NCBI GenBank assembly: GCA_015489095.1
Contig: WFMN01000145.1
Location: 1 to 34,385, forward strand
Direction: 5' to 3'
Length of the DNA stretch: 34,385 nt
From: Mariprofundaceae bacterium
GTDB lineage: Bacteria > Pseudomonadota > Zetaproteobacteria > Mariprofundales > J009
A program made the position numbers and the translations under genes. Shown here piece after piece: positions 6,792 to 15,703 of this stretch. How positions within the stretch are numbered: the stretch's first letter is position 1; every line of letters begins with the position of its first letter. Under the pieces are notes generated by a model. That model was not told where the DNA came from, did not search any database, and saw only the letters and a list, made by a program, of their open reading frames with translations.

Positions 6792-9387
6792 CGGCAACCT
6801 CCTCCGGCAGCGCCGTCACCGCGTAGAGCGCGTCAAACAGCCGATCACGGCTCTCACGATCCAACGGCGCACCATCCATCCGTTCCAGAAAAAAGACATC
6901 CACCAACCGCTCGCCGAAGGTGGAGATCTGCGCCCCGTGGATGCGCATCCGGCAGCGATTGATCGCCACCGCTAGGTCGGCAAGGATGCCCGGGCGATCG
7001 GCGGCGGTCACCTCCACCACGCTGTAGTGGGTGGATGCCTGCGGCAACAGACGCACCGTGGGGGTCACCTGCCGCATCAACACATGCACCTTCCAACGGC
7101 GTGCGCTGCGATGGGGCGGCAGCGGATCGCTGGTCAACACCTTGGTGATCCGCGCGCGCAACCGGGTGAGATCCGAGGCCTCGTCGGGGATCGAGCCATC
7201 CATATTCTGCACCAGAAAGATATCGATGATGTTGCCATCATCCATATCGAACCCCTGCGCCGCCACCACCGACATGCCGCAACTGCTGAAGACACCGGCC
7301 AGCGCCGCGAACAGCCCGTTGCGGCTGCGGCTGTGGATCATCACCATGGTGCCGCCATGATCATGATCGACCACCGTCTCGACCCGATCCTGCTGCGCAC
7401 AGCCACCTAGGAAACGGGCAACCAGCGCCAAGCGGTGTTCGGAAAGATGACGCACGATGCCGGTCGGCAGCTTCGCCAACCCCGCCTCTGCCTGCGCCCG
7501 ATCATCGGGCGGCACGAGCGCCAACGCCGCCTGACGATGGCGTTCGATCCGTTCCAATCCCCCCTCGCCGATCGTCCGGTCGCCCAACAGCGCCTGCGCG
7601 GTGGCGTGGTAGAGATCAGCCAACAGCGACCCCTTCCACACCGTCCACACCTGCGGCCCCACGGCGGCGATATCGGCCACCGTCAGGCAGTAGAGATAAT
7701 CGAGCCGCTCGCGATGCTCCATCTGGTCGGCAAAATCGCCTACCACCTTGGGGTCGGAGATGTCGTAGCGCTGCGAGGTCAACGCCATCGTCAAATGGTG
7801 TTCCACCAGCCACGGCACCAGTTGGCACGCCTTCCGATCCAGACCCGCCTTGTGGCAGAAGTCGCGGGCGATCTCCGCTCCGACCTCGGAGTGGTCGCCC
7901 TCCATCCCCTTGGCGATGTCGTGAAAGATCAGCGCCAGATAGAGCAGTTCCGGGCGGGTAATGCGCGCCATCACCTCGGAGGCCAGCGGGGTACGGCATT
8001 CGCGCAGGCCGTGCTTGAAGTTGCGCGCCTCGGCCACCGCGCGGATGGTGTGTTCGTCCACGGTGTAGGCGTGGTAGCGGTTGAACTGCCCTAGGCCGAC
8101 CACCCGACGAAAGGCGGGGATAAACCGCCCCAGCACCCCGGTGTCGTTCATCGCCTTGACCGCCCACGCCACATTGCGGCGGTGGCGCAGAATCTCCATG
8201 AACACGGCATACGCCTCCGGCATCTGTCGCAATTCGTCATCGATCAGCAGCACATCGGCACGGATGCGGCGCAACACCCCGGAAGAGAGGTTGCGGTGCC
8301 CCTGCTGCGCCATGCGGAACACCTGCAGCAACCGCAGCGGCTGCTCGCGAAACACCGCCTCATGGCCGATCTCGATCCGTTCATTCACCTCGGTCAGGCC
8401 GTGTTCGATCGCATGGCTGCGGCCGAACACCCTAGGGTTGAGCAGCTCGTGGAAGTGCATGGTAATCATCCCCGACAGCCGCACCACCCGACCGGCGTGA
8501 CGGAAATAATCCTTCATAAAGTGTTCGACCGCCGGCCGCTTATCGCTGCGATACCCCATCCTCTCCGCCAGCAACGCCTGCTGTTCGAAACTTAAGCGAT
8601 CCCGCGCCCGACCCTGATGAAGGTGCAGCCCGATCCGGCAGCGCCACAGAAAGTCGTCGGCGGAAAGCAGTTGCTGCCGCTCGCGGATCGACAGCGCGCC
8701 CGACCCCACCAAATTACCGCCACCGGCAACCCCGTACCACGCCTTCGCCAACCAAAACAGGGTCTGGATGTCGCGCAAGCCGCCGATCCCCTCCTTGATG
8801 TCCGGCTCCATCAAAAAGGCCGTTTTTCCGGTGCGGGTGTGGCGCTGCTTCATCTCCTCCAGCTTGGCCTGCACAAACTGCTGTCGCCGCCGGCGGAAAA
8901 AGTTGGTGATGTTCTTCTGCAGCGAGCAAAACAGCTCACCGCGACCGAAGATCAGCCGCGCCTCCATCGCGGCGGTGGCGGTGTTCCAATCTTCGCGCAT
9001 CGCCGCCACGCATTCGCGCACGGTGCGCACCGCGTAACCGATCTTCAGCCCCATGTCCCACACGGCGTAGAGAAAGGGCTGCACCTTCTCCATCTCCGCC
9101 TTGTCCGCGCCGGCGGGGAACAGAAACCAGAGGTCGAGGTCGGAGCCCGGCGCCAGCTCGCCGCGGCCGAAACCGCCCACCGACACCAACTCCACCCGCC
9201 CGATCAACTCCGGCGCCAACTGGCGCCACAGCTTGCACAGCAGCACCTCCGTGCGATCGGAGAGCGCCTGCGCCATCTCCTGCCCGCTGGCGCCGACATC
9301 GAACATCTCTTGGATATATCGGCGGTTTTCCTCCAATTGCTTCCGAATCTGCTCCGGGTCGTGGGCATGGGGTATGGCGGTGCTCAT
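6781..9387 (-). CDS. glnD: bifunctional uridylyltransferase/uridylyl-removing enzyme
   Basis: Main nitrogen sensor: uridylylates PII when glutamine is low and removes UMP when it is high. 868 residues. The nucleotidyltransferase domain holds GGFGRGELAPGSDLDLWF (71-88; metal Asp83 and Asp85). The middle HD phosphohydrolase domain shows YTVDEHTIRAV and LALIFHDIAKGMEGDHSEVG. Two ACT domains, which bind glutamine, close the protein (around VMIHSRSRNGLFAALAGVFS and VVEVTAADRPGILADLAVAI). ATG at 9387 gives a normal N-terminus; the longer open frame upstream includes the divergent ilvE leader. Divergent from ilvE with an 88-bp shared spacer. It overlaps the patatin gene downstream. All catalytic motifs are present. 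Confidence 0.97.
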   Translation of the reverse strand: MSTAIPHAHDPEQIRKQLEENRRYIQEMFDVGASGQEMAQALSDRTEVLLCKLWRQLAPELIGRVELVSVGGFGRGELAPGSDLDLWFLFPAGADKAEMEKVQPFLYAVWDMGLKIGYAVRTVRECVAAMREDWNTATAAMEARLIFGRGELFCSLQKNITNFFRRRRQQFVQAKLEEMKQRHTRTGKTAFLMEPDIKEGIGGLRDIQTLFWLAKAWYGVAGGGNLVGSGALSIRERQQLLSADDFLWRCRIGLHLHQGRARDRLSFEQQALLAERMGYRSDKRPAVEHFMKDYFRHAGRVVRLSGMITMHFHELLNPRVFGRSHAIEHGLTEVNERIEIGHEAVFREQPLRLLQVFRMAQQGHRNLSSGVLRRIRADVLLIDDELRQMPEAYAVFMEILRHRRNVAWAVKAMNDTGVLGRFIPAFRRVVGLGQFNRYHAYTVDEHTIRAVAEARNFKHGLRECRTPLASEVMARITRPELLYLALIFHDIAKGMEGDHSEVGAEIARDFCHKAGLDRKACQLVPWLVEHHLTMALTSQRYDISDPKVVGDFADQMEHRERLDYLYCLTVADIAAVGPQVWTVWKGSLLADLYHATAQALLGDRTIGEGGLERIERHRQAALALVPPDDRAQAEAGLAKLPTGIVRHLSEHRLALVARFLGGCAQQDRVETVVDHDHGGTMVMIHSRSRNGLFAALAGVFSSCGMSVVAAQGFDMDDGNIIDIFLVQNMDGSIPDEASDLTRLRARITKVLTSDPLPPHRSARRWKVHVLMRQVTPTVRLLPQASTHYSVVEVTAADRPGILADLAVAINRCRMRIHGAQISTFGERLVDVFFLERMDGAPLDRESRDRLFDALYAVTALPEEVADGA

Positions 9388-9475
9388 CGCATCAACCCTA
9401 CGAATCTGCAACCAACAGTCGAACTCGGAGCGCATCAAAGGTAGTGTCGCGGCTCTAAAACCACCTAGGAGCGAG

Positions 9476-10411
9476 ATGATGATCGATTTTTCGGATAGAG
9501 ACGGTTGGATTTGGTTCGATGGCGCAATGGTGCCGTGGCGCGAGGCCAAGGTGCACGTACTCACCCACACGCTGCACTACGGCATGGGGGTCTTCGAGGG
9601 GGTGCGCGCCTACCAGACCGACAAGGGACCGGCCATCTTCCGGCTCGATGACCACACGAGAAGGCTGTTCCAATCGGCGAAGATCATGAACATCCCGATG
9701 CCGTTCGATGCCGCCACCATCCGTCAGGCGCAGCTCGACGCGGTGGCAAAAAACAACCTACAGTCGGCCTACCTGCGGCCGATCGTCTTCTACGGTTCCG
9801 AAGGGATGGGGCTGAGGGCGGACAATCTCAGGCCGCATGTGGTGATCGCCGCCTGGGAATGGGGCGCCTACCTCGGCGAGGAGGGGCTGAACAACGGCAT
9901 TCGCATCCGTACCTCCTCCTACTCCCGCCACCATGTCAATGTCTCGATGTGCAAGGCCAAGGCGTGCGGCCACTACATCAACTCCATGCTGGCGCTGACC
10001 GAGGCGCTGCGCGACGGCTTCGACGAAACCCTGCTGCTGGATGTGGATGGTTTCGTGGCCGAGGGGAGCGGCGAAAACATCTTCATCCTGCGCGACGATG
10101 TGCTCTACACCCCGGATCTCACCTCCGCCCTCGACGGCATCACCCGGGCGACCATCATCCAACTGGCCACCGAAGGGGGAATCAAGGTGGTGGAGAAACG
10201 GATCACCCGTGACGAGGTCTATATCGCCGACGAGGTCTTCTTCACCGGCACCGCGGCGGAGGTCACCCCGATCCGCGAGGTGGATGGCCGCGTGATCGGC
10301 GATGGCAAGCCGGGTTCGGTGACCCGCGCGCTGCAGGATGCCTACTTTGACGCCGTCCGCGGGCGGGATACCGCCCGCCACCACTGGCTGTCGCTGGTGC
10401 ATCCGGAGTAG
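9476..10411 (+). CDS. ilvE: branched-chain amino acid aminotransferase
   Basis: PLP-dependent transaminase for the last step of valine, leucine and isoleucine synthesis. 311 residues, class IV fold. Motifs in order: THTLHYGMGVFEGVRAY (substrate and PLP site), LRPIVFYGSEGMG, the Schiff-base Lys162 in CKAKACGHYINSMLA, EGSGENIFIL, and GITRATI near the cofactor phosphate. Two tandem ATGs (9476 and 9479) follow TAGGAG; either may be used. D-amino acid transaminase and ADC lyase belong to the same fold, but EGVRAYQT and the overall length favour IlvE. It is followed after 37 bp by a histidine kinase gene on the same strand. Confidence 0.95.
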   Translation: MMIDFSDRDGWIWFDGAMVPWREAKVHVLTHTLHYGMGVFEGVRAYQTDKGPAIFRLDDHTRRLFQSAKIMNIPMPFDAATIRQAQLDAVAKNNLQSAYLRPIVFYGSEGMGLRADNLRPHVVIAAWEWGAYLGEEGLNNGIRIRTSSYSRHHVNVSMCKAKACGHYINSMLALTEALRDGFDETLLLDVDGFVAEGSGENIFILRDDVLYTPDLTSALDGITRATIIQLATEGGIKVVEKRITRDEVYIADEVFFTGTAAEVTPIREVDGRVIGDGKPGSVTRALQDAYFDAVRGRDTARHHWLSLVHPE

Positions 10412-10448
10412 CCACCCTATCACGGGGTGACGGCCGGTTGACCGTACG

Positions 10449-11876
10449 ATGAAGCGGTTTCTCCGCTGGTGGAGCGGGCTGTTTCGCACCTTCCGCGGCC
10501 GGTTGGCGCTCACCTATATCGCGGTGGAGCTCTCCATCCTGCTGCTGTCGGGCGTGCTGGTCTATTGGCTGCTCACCGCCCAGATCTACCGCGAGATCGA
10601 TGAGCGCATCGCGCTGCAATGCGCGACACTGGTGGCGGAGATGGAGCGCTCCAGCGAACGCTTCTGGCCGTTCCATCTGGAGCAGTTCGCCAAACATTTT
10701 CCCGGCACCCTGCAACTGGTCAACTCGCTGGGCGAGGTGCTCTACGCCAGTGACCGGCAGATCATCCGCCACGGCGGAGAGAAGGTGCCGAAGGCGCTCG
10801 CGCGCGCCATGCGCGAAGAGAATCCCACCTTCGTCTCCACCGATTCGCTGCTGAAAAAGGCGAACATGCGCGTGGTCTCCATGCCGGTACACCGCAATGG
10901 CCAGGTGGTGGCGGTGGTGATGTTGGGGCGCAGCACCGAGGATGTGCGCGAGGTGATGCAGAAGCTCTACATGCTGGGAGGGGTGTTGGGGCTGATCTCG
11001 ATGTTGATCAGCGGCTGGGTGGGCTACATCATCGCCGGGCGCGCCTACAGCCCGCTGCGGCAGATCATCCGCACCGCCAAGGCGGTCGCCGCCGGCGACC
11101 TAAGCCGCCGGCTGAAACCGCGCGGCGACGACCCGGAGATGCAGTCGCTGGAGCTGGCGCTCAACAAGATGTTCAGCGAGCTGGAGGCCAGCTTCGCCGC
11201 CCAGAAGCGCTTCACCGCCGATGCTTCCCACGAGCTGCGCATCCCGCTGACCATCCTGAAGGGCGAGGTGGAGGTGGCGCTGCGTCATCCGCGCAGCAGC
11301 GAGGAGTACCAAGCCCACCTGCGCCAGCATCTGGAGATGATCAGCCGCATGCAGCGCATCGTGGACGACCTGCTCACACTGGCACGCGCCGACGCCGGGC
11401 AACTGGAGCTGGTGCAGGAGGAGGTCGATCTCACCCTGCTCCTGCAGGAGGTGGGGCAGCACCATCTCATCCTTTTCGCCAAGGATCAGATCTCGCTGGA
11501 GATGGATATCGAGGAGGGGCTCACGGTCAGCGGCGACCCCCGCCAGTTGGAACGGGTGATCTACAACCTGCTGAACAACGCCTACAAGCACGCTCCGCAG
11601 CGCTCGTCGGTCTATCTCCACGCCAGAAGCGAAGGGGGATCGGTGCACATCCATGTACGCGACGAGGGCGAAGGGATCGCCCCCGAACATATTGAGAAGC
11701 TGTTTGTCCGCTTCTTCCGCGCCGACGACTCCCGTGTGCGTCAGCAGGCCAACAGCGGCGCGGGTCTGGGGTTGGCCATCTGCAAGCACATCGTCCACGC
11801 CCACGGTGGCTCCATCCGGGTGGAGAGCTCCCCCGGCATGGGCGCGGAGTTCATCATCACCCTACCGCGGGCGTAG
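10449..11876 (+). CDS. sensor histidine kinase, orphan (HisKA/HATPase, HAMP)
   Basis: Membrane sensor kinase of 475 residues. A membrane helix lies at about 18-40, a periplasmic domain at about 41-170, a second helix around LYMLGGVLGLISMLISGWVGYIIAG (split over about 172-195), and a HAMP linker about 196-255. The HisKA box reads DASHELRIPLTIL with phospho-acceptor His261. ATP-binding boxes are VIYNLLNNAYKHAP (N), RDEGEGIAP (G1) and GAGLGLAICKHI (G2). The architecture resembles CusS-type metal sensors. Odd: the conserved Thr four residues after the His (HELRT) is Ile265; in HisKA proteins this Thr/Asn supports phosphatase activity. No response regulator adjoins. Its stop codon and that of the convergent gene lie in the small palindrome GTAGGAGACCTAC (11873-11885). 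Confidence 0.93.
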   Translation: MKRFLRWWSGLFRTFRGRLALTYIAVELSILLLSGVLVYWLLTAQIYREIDERIALQCATLVAEMERSSERFWPFHLEQFAKHFPGTLQLVNSLGEVLYASDRQIIRHGGEKVPKALARAMREENPTFVSTDSLLKKANMRVVSMPVHRNGQVVAVVMLGRSTEDVREVMQKLYMLGGVLGLISMLISGWVGYIIAGRAYSPLRQIIRTAKAVAAGDLSRRLKPRGDDPEMQSLELALNKMFSELEASFAAQKRFTADASHELRIPLTILKGEVEVALRHPRSSEEYQAHLRQHLEMISRMQRIVDDLLTLARADAGQLELVQEEVDLTLLLQEVGQHHLILFAKDQISLEMDIEEGLTVSGDPRQLERVIYNLLNNAYKHAPQRSSVYLHARSEGGSVHIHVRDEGEGIAPEHIEKLFVRFFRADDSRVRQQANSGAGLGLAICKHIVHAHGGSIRVESSPGMGAEFIITLPRA

Positions 11877-11881
11877 GAGAC

Positions 11882-12562
11882 CTACCCCAACAGACCCAAC
11901 AGCACCGCCGCCAGCATCAGCAGCCCCAGCTCGCTCCACTCCACGCCGGCGTGGATGGCGGCGCCGCGCATGCCGCCTAGGCGGTTGCGCAGCAGCCAGT
12001 ACCACACGGCGATCACCAGCGGCGCCAACCACATCAGCGGCGACAGCGCCCCACCCAGCAACCACAGCGCCAACGCCCAGAAGCCGGTGGCGTTCCCCTC
12101 CTGCTGCGCGTTGTCATACAGCGACTGCGCCACCGTGTCGTCGGCGGCCGGAGGAATGGAGGCGACACACCACGCGGCGCCTAGGCGCGCCCATGCCGGA
12201 ATCAACACCAACGCCCACCACTGGCCGGCGCGAATCAACAGCATCAGCAGCACCAGCTTGGCCGCCACCAGCAGCGCGGTCTGCAACGCGCCGCCGGCCG
12301 GCGCGCCGGCGCAGCGATCCGCCATCGCCGCCGCCCCGACCACATGCGCGCCGCCATTCACCCCGTACCAGGCTAACAGAGCGACCACCGCCCCGAGCCA
12401 GGGGTCGATACCACCACCGATCTTGCCGACCACCATCACCAGCAGCCCGATGGTCAGTCCAATCACCGGAAACCAATCCCTACCGACGGCGAAATCGTGC
12501 GCCTCTCCGCTCGAAGGATCCCGTGTCAGTAACGAAAATGCACTACAACAACCCGTTGACAT
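11882..12562 (-). CDS. CobS-like membrane protein lacking the acidic catalytic motif
   Basis: Homologue of adenosylcobinamide-GDP ribazoletransferase (CobS), 226 residues with several membrane helices. Corresponding landmarks: LLTRDPSS for the N-terminal LTRLPVP, WFPVIGLTIG for FPLIGLLLG, and RLGGMRGAAIHAGVEWSEL for the C-terminal LGGQTGDTLGAAIELGEL. The CobS signature GGxHLDGLADTxDG is replaced by GGAHVVGAAAMADRCA (70-85), so nearly all the metal-binding Asp residues are gone. The following MxDS/R segment is missing (about 20 residues shorter), and the late TGD is RGA. The frame is intact and the helices well kept, so it may be a repurposed pseudoenzyme rather than decay. ATG at 12562 with AGAGG upstream. 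Divergent from thiC. A normal CobS role is unlikely. Confidence 0.7.
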   Translation of the reverse strand: MSTGCCSAFSLLTRDPSSGEAHDFAVGRDWFPVIGLTIGLLVMVVGKIGGGIDPWLGAVVALLAWYGVNGGAHVVGAAAMADRCAGAPAGGALQTALLVAAKLVLLMLLIRAGQWWALVLIPAWARLGAAWCVASIPPAADDTVAQSLYDNAQQEGNATGFWALALWLLGGALSPLMWLAPLVIAVWYWLLRNRLGGMRGAAIHAGVEWSELGLLMLAAVLLGLLG

Positions 12563-12584
12563 ATCTATAAACCTCTCTGTTAAT
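12556..12584 (+). promoter_or_regulatory. possible sigma70 promoter for thiC
   Basis: A perfect TTGACA (12556-12561) is followed after 17 bases by GTTAAT (12579-12584, 4/6 match). It overlaps the start codon of the divergent CobS-like gene and leaves a leader of about 80 bases before thiC. I see no TPP riboswitch core (CUGAGA / ACCUGAUCUGG-like) in that leader. Confidence 0.4.
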
Positions 12585-12673
12585 CCTTGATCATTACATG
12601 CTGTTTGCCATCGACATCAGCATTTTCGCTTCCTAGCCTCCACCCAAAATCACAGCCATCAATGGAGACACCC

Positions 12674-14530
12674 ATGCCCAAAGCATCTGGCCACAGCATG
12701 CAAAATGCAACCACCAGAGCCCCCTTCCCCGCATCGCGCAAGGTCTATATTCAGGGATCACGCGATGATATCCGCGTTCCGATGCGTGAAATCACCCTCG
12801 CCCCCACCCGAAGCCGTCACGGTGAGGAGCCCAACCCTCCGCTATTGGTGTACGACACCTCCGGCCCCTACACCGACCCGGATGCCTCCATCGACCTGAA
12901 ACAGGGGCTGCCCCCCATTCGTCAGCCGTGGATCGCCGACCGTGACGATAGTGAACCGCAGCGGGAGCCAGCCTCCGACTTCAGCCGGCAGCGCCGTAAC
13001 GATCCCGCGCTGGATCACCTGCGTTTTGCCCACCTGCGCACGCCGCGCAAGGCCAAACCCGGCGGCAATGTCACCCAGATGCACTACGCACGCGCGGGAA
13101 TCGTCACCCCCGAGATGGAGTTTGTCGCCATCCGAGAGAATCAGCGCCGCGAACAGTTGCAGGAGATCGCGCCGCAACACGCAGGCCACCCCTTCGGCGC
13201 CGCGATCCCCAAGGTGATCACCCCGGAGTTCGTGCGTGACGAAGTCGCCCGCGGGCGGGCGATCATCCCGGCCAACATCAACCACCCCGAGCTGGAGCCG
13301 ATGGCCATCGGCCGTAACTTTCTGGTGAAGATCAACGGCAACATCGGCAACTCCGCCCTCGGCTCCTCCATCGAGGAGGAGGTTGATAAGATGGTGTGGG
13401 GCATCCGCTGGGGCTCCGACACCATCATGGATCTCTCCACCGGCAAGAATATCCATGAAACCCGCGAGTGGATTATCCGCAACGCCCCCGTCCCGATCGG
13501 CACCGTCCCCATCTATCAGGCGCTGGAGAAGGTGGACGGCATCGCCGAGGAGCTGTCGTGGGAGGTGATGCGCGACACCTTGATCGAGCAGGCGGAGCAA
13601 GGAGTCGATTACTTCACTATCCATGCCGGCGTGCTGCTGCGTTATGTGCCGATGACCGCCAATCGACTGGCGGGGATCGTCTCCCGCGGCGGCTCGATCA
13701 TGGCCAAATGGTGCCTTGCCCACCACCGGGAGAACTTTCTCTACACCCATTTCGAGGAGATCTGCGAGATCGCCAAGGCCTACGATGTCGCCTTTTCACT
13801 CGGTGACGGCCTCCGCCCCGGCGCCATCGCCGATGCCAACGATGAAGCACAGTTCGCCGAGCTGCACACCCTGGGCGAGCTCACCCAGCAGGCGTGGCGG
13901 CACGATGTGCAGGTGATGATCGAAGGGCCGGGGCATGTGCCGATGCAGATGATCAAGGCCAACATGGATGAGCAGCTAACCCACTGTTTTGAAGCGCCGT
14001 TTTACACCTTAGGGCCGCTCACCACCGATATCGCCCCCGGCTATGACCACATCACCAGCGCCATCGGCGCGGCACAGATCGGCTGGTATGGCTGCGCCAT
14101 GCTCTGCTATGTCACCCCCAAGGAGCACTTAGGCCTGCCCGATCGTGAAGATGTCAAACAGGGGGTGATCGCCTACAAGATCGCCGCCCACGCCGCCGAC
14201 CTCGCCAAGGGGCACCCCGGCGCGCAGGCGCGCGATGACGCACTCTCCAAGGCGCGCTTTGAGTTTCGTTGGGAGGACCAATTCAACCTCTCCCTCGACC
14301 CCGACACCGCGCGCCGCTACCACGACGCCACCCTGCCCAAGGATTCGGCTAAGGTGGCCCATTTCTGCTCGATGTGCGGGCCGAAGTTCTGCTCGATGAA
14401 GATCACCCAGGATGTGCGCGACTACGCCGCCCAACACGGCGTGGAGGAGGAGCGGGCGCTGGCCAGCGGCATGCAGGAAAAGGCCGACGAGTTCGTCGAG
14501 CATGGTAGCGAGATCTACCAAGAGGCATAG
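12674..14530 (+). CDS. thiC: phosphomethylpyrimidine synthase
   Basis: Radical SAM enzyme that rearranges aminoimidazole ribotide into HMP phosphate for thiamine synthesis. 618 residues, within the proteobacterial range. The family-specific N-terminus includes RKVYIQGSRDDIRVPMREI. Core segments are FLVKINGNIGNSALGSSIEEE, DTIMDLSTGKNIHETREWII and MIEGPGHVPMQMIKANMDEQ. The unusual C-terminal cluster motif CxxCxxxxC is intact: CSMCGPKFC (Cys565, Cys568, Cys573). ATG at 12674 sits six bases after GGAG. The stop codon TAG is directly followed by the left end of a MITE-like element. No other thi gene is in the window. Confidence 0.97.
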   Translation: MPKASGHSMQNATTRAPFPASRKVYIQGSRDDIRVPMREITLAPTRSRHGEEPNPPLLVYDTSGPYTDPDASIDLKQGLPPIRQPWIADRDDSEPQREPASDFSRQRRNDPALDHLRFAHLRTPRKAKPGGNVTQMHYARAGIVTPEMEFVAIRENQRREQLQEIAPQHAGHPFGAAIPKVITPEFVRDEVARGRAIIPANINHPELEPMAIGRNFLVKINGNIGNSALGSSIEEEVDKMVWGIRWGSDTIMDLSTGKNIHETREWIIRNAPVPIGTVPIYQALEKVDGIAEELSWEVMRDTLIEQAEQGVDYFTIHAGVLLRYVPMTANRLAGIVSRGGSIMAKWCLAHHRENFLYTHFEEICEIAKAYDVAFSLGDGLRPGAIADANDEAQFAELHTLGELTQQAWRHDVQVMIEGPGHVPMQMIKANMDEQLTHCFEAPFYTLGPLTTDIAPGYDHITSAIGAAQIGWYGCAMLCYVTPKEHLGLPDREDVKQGVIAYKIAAHAADLAKGHPGAQARDDALSKARFEFRWEDQFNLSLDPDTARRYHDATLPKDSAKVAHFCSMCGPKFCSMKITQDVRDYAAQHGVEEERALASGMQEKADEFVEHGSEIYQEA

Positions 14531-14653
14531 TAACCATTCATCTCATCCCATGTTTTGCCCGATACCTGCGTTGAAAACTGCTCATGTGCGAATAAGCACA
14601 CTGCGCGTTTTCGCCTTGCTATCGAACAAACCACGGGCGATCTGAACGGTTAC
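14529..14653 (+). repeat. MITE-like element, copy B
   Basis: Begins AGTAACCATTCATCTCATCC at the thiC stop codon and ends GGGCGATCTGAACGGTTAC. The ends are inverted repeats (GTAACCATTCA against GTAACCGTTCA). The right part (14605-14647) matches copy A at 40 of 43 positions, and the left 23 bases match copy A with few changes. This copy lacks the REP pair and instead has a core with TTGAAAACTGCTCATGTGCG. It holds no open frame. Orientation relative to the preceding gene is the same as in copy A. Confidence 0.72.
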
Positions 14654-14681
14654 GGTTATCAAATACAAGGGAGACGACATC

Positions 14682-15146
14682 GTGAAAACAGCAGCGGATA
14701 TTATGAACCCCAACCCACCTTACTGCGAGGCCGACACCCCGATTGCGACGCTGGCCGCCCGCTTCAACGATGAGGCGATCAGCGGCGTGCTGGTGGTCGA
14801 TGAGGAGCGGCGCCTGCTCGGGGTGGTCACCGAAAGCGATCTGGTCGATCGTCAGGCCAGCCTCCATATCCCGACCGCGCTGGCGATCTTCGACATGGTG
14901 ATCCCGCTGGGGGAGCAGCGCTTCGAGCGCGAGGTGGAGCGGCTCAAGGCGATGACCGCCGCCGATCTACTGGAGGCACTGCCGAAAACCATCACCCCGG
15001 ACACCTCGCTGGATGCCATCGCATCGTTGATGGAGGACGCCCATATCCATCACCTGCCGGTGGTGGATGACGACAACACCATCGTCGGTATGGTGACCAA
15101 ACGGGAGCTGATCCGCGCGCTGGCGGCGCGCCCGACCGCATCGTAA
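14682..15146 (+). CDS. CBS domain-pair protein
   Basis: Stand-alone Bateman module of 154 residues, likely a cytosolic adenine-nucleotide sensor of unknown target. First CBS motif about residues 5-55 (ADIMNPNPPYCEADTPIATL ... GVLVVDEERRLLGVVTESDL), second about 95-150 (ITPDTSLDAIASLMEDAHIH ... LPVVDDDNTIVGMVTKREL). The connecting stretch (56-94) has an amphipathic acidic helix. GTG at 14682 follows GGGAG with 8-base spacing. It lies between thiC with its MITE-like element and tsaE, which starts 17 bp downstream. No membrane segment or catalytic domain is fused to it. Confidence 0.9.
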   Translation: MKTAADIMNPNPPYCEADTPIATLAARFNDEAISGVLVVDEERRLLGVVTESDLVDRQASLHIPTALAIFDMVIPLGEQRFEREVERLKAMTAADLLEALPKTITPDTSLDAIASLMEDAHIHHLPVVDDDNTIVGMVTKRELIRALAARPTAS

Positions 15147-15163
15147 CCGCAGAGGGCGATGGC

Positions 15164-15577
15164 GTGCTGCTCGGCGATGAGGAGGCCACCATCGCCGCCG
15201 CCCGCGCGCTGGCAGCGGAAATCACACCCGGAACCTGCCTCGCGCTCCACGGCGAGCTTGGCGCCGGAAAAACCTTCTTCTCCCGCGCATTGATGCGTGC
15301 AATGGGAGTCAAGGATGAAGCAATCCCCAGCCCTACCTACGCCATCATCCAGCCCTACCAAGGCGACCGTTTCCCCATCGCCCACATGGATTGGTACCGC
15401 ATCGACGATGCCGATGAACTGCTGACCATCGGGGTGGAGGAGTACCTGCAACCGCCTTGGGTCGCCGTGATTGAGTGGCCGGAGCGCGCGCCCAGCCTGC
15501 TGCCGCCATCCACCCGCCACCTCACGCTCACCATCGACCCCCGCCGCCCCAATGCGAGGCACCTCGACATCGGCTAG
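15164..15577 (+). CDS. tsaE: tRNA threonylcarbamoyladenosine biosynthesis ATPase
   Basis: P-loop ATPase that works with TsaB, TsaC and TsaD to make t6A at position 37 of ANN-decoding tRNAs. 137 residues, slightly short for the family. Walker A is GELGAGKTFFSR (30-41). The switch-like SPTYAIIQPYQ, HMDWYRIDDADEL and VIEWPERAPSLLP match TsaE's conserved order, including the typical W-P/E stretch. GTG at 15164 is the best start between the upstream stop and the P-loop; the ribosome site is weak. The partner tsaD is also in the window, at 33066-34109, far away on the other strand. Confidence 0.94.
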   Translation: MLLGDEEATIAAARALAAEITPGTCLALHGELGAGKTFFSRALMRAMGVKDEAIPSPTYAIIQPYQGDRFPIAHMDWYRIDDADELLTIGVEEYLQPPWVAVIEWPERAPSLLPPSTRHLTLTIDPRRPNARHLDIG

Positions 15578-15614
15578 GGTTGCCGCCATGAACAATTTAC
15601 AACAAGACGACGGA

Positions 15615-15668
15615 TTCGGGGAAAGGATTCCCCTCCTACCGACTGTAGGAGCGGTTTCCAACCGCGAA
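15615..15668 (+). repeat. REP-like pair (GTAG family)
   Basis: The complement of the GGGGAA module (15615-15639) and the GCGGTT module (15645-15668) are separated by five bases, so both GTAG heads face each other as at 631-686. The pair fills the 126-bp space between tsaE and metH. No cobalamin or SAM riboswitch was recognised there. Confidence 0.85.
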
Positions 15669-15703
15669 TCGCCACGGACGGACTTGTTGCGATGGGATCA
15701 ACC

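Noticed and set aside
11873..11885. Palindrome GTAGGAGACCTAC holding stop codons of two convergent genes, possible bidirectional terminator
   Set aside because: Only a five-base stem and no T tract; too weak to call a terminator.
12585..12673. TPP riboswitch before thiC
   Set aside because: The short leader lacks the conserved CUGAGA and ACCUGAUCUGG-like cores, so no riboswitch is claimed.
15578..15703. Cobalamin or SAM riboswitch before metH
   Set aside because: The 126-bp space is filled by a REP pair and shows no B12-box-like or SAM-box core.
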